Shown here one piece after another: positions 63,481 through 64,000 of a stretch of DNA of 64,000 nucleotides. The stretch's first letter is position 1; every line of letters starts with the position of its first letter. The stretch lies in contig OX485806.1 of NCBI GenBank assembly GCA_950295325.1, positions 23,870,001 through 23,934,000 of the forward strand. The letters are read 5' to 3'. The position numbers and the translations under genes were made by a program. The stretch is from Polytrichum commune. Lineage: Eukaryota; Streptophyta; Polytrichopsida; Polytrichales; Polytrichaceae. The notes beneath the pieces are model-generated. The model saw nothing but the letters and a program-made list of their open reading frames with translations, was not told where the DNA came from and did no database searches.

Positions 63481-64000
63481 GTTGAGACTGAAGTTGTATA
63501 AGGGGGGGGGGACTAATAGTTTTACACTATATTATGTTATCATTTAGTTTATTAGGTTATTACGTAATATTAATTTAGATAATTAGTTTATTATCAAGTG
63601 AGGGGACCACTAGGCATTAGATAGTGGGATTAGGGGGTGAACTTGATGTGAGTGGATTATGGGGTCGCAATAGGGTGTGTTAGGATTGTGATAATAGAGA
63701 AGAGCGTTTGTCAACGCTTGTACTCATGTCATGGAATAAATCGGTGTGCCAAAGTTGATGGAAGATGTAATGGATTTTAACGACATGGGGAAGAGGGAGT
63801 TATGTGAACATGAATGTGATCCCCATGCCCTCACCCGGACTAGGACGCATAAGGGTGGGTGGTTTGGCCTCACACCTAGGCATCAACCAATGAGAGTGCT
63901 TAGATTGCCCAAACGGGCCCTAATATGGGCCCAAGGGCTTTATATTGAGAGTCGGCCCACTTCTCCTAAAGCTTACGTGGCGGGTGACATGGCAGCATTT

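Overview
This is nuclear DNA from a land plant. Two intron-bearing genes with plant-specific orthologues lie in a large transposon-rich background, and nothing in the window looks bacterial or organellar. Codon use, GT-AG introns of about 140 to 1700 bp, L1-type LINE remains and many short terminal-inverted-repeat (TIR) elements all fit. I cannot tell from sequence alone whether the plant is a bryophyte, lycophyte, fern or seed plant.

Genes. (1) On the minus strand, 11400 down to 2513, 14 coding exons join in frame into a 716-residue KH-domain RNA-binding protein of the RIK (rough sheath 2-interacting KH) type. (2) On the plus strand, 38293 to 42301, six exons join into a 531-residue PLP enzyme of the group II decarboxylase family that matches plant serine decarboxylase (SDC), which makes ethanolamine for phosphatidylethanolamine and phosphatidylcholine. 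(3) A broken, intron-containing copy of exons 3-6 of that gene lies at 48383-49950. It begins exactly at the edge of a 164-bp MITE, and a second copy of the MITE lies 0.66 kb after its last exon. A few short ORFs (549-941, 50988-51167) are possible but unproven.

Region by region: 0-2 kb has no clear gene. 2.5-11.6 kb is the RIK gene. 12.6-13.2 kb is a TIR element. 14.0 kb holds a long perfect-loop hairpin. 14.4-20.4 kb holds two decayed L1-like LINE pieces (endonuclease plus reverse transcriptase, then reverse transcriptase plus C-terminal domain). 21-34 kb is a mosaic of MITEs: a pogo/Emigrant-like element with TA duplication, several PIF/Harbinger-like elements with TTA/TAA duplications, and a Mutator-like one with a 9-bp duplication. 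36-37.5 kb is a GC-richer stretch of diverged repeats in front of SDC. 46.8-47.2 kb is an unusual array of about ten small hairpins whose stems differ in sequence but stay complementary. 54.7-58.5 kb and 60.3-61.6 kb are remains of a second LINE lineage. 62.3-62.8 kb is an inverted copy of the MITE at 31.5 kb. 63.2-63.5 kb is a minisatellite rich in GGCAGCTAGGCAGCTGC-like units.

The two genes have no evident functional link: one is a nuclear RNA-binding/chromatin partner and the other an ethanolamine-supply enzyme. The most unusual signals are the covarying hairpin array (46825-47180), the MITE-bracketed decarboxylase pseudogene (48219-50607), and the directly abutting MITEs that share one TAA target site (31473-32434). 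All element classifications rest on termini and target duplications read by eye.
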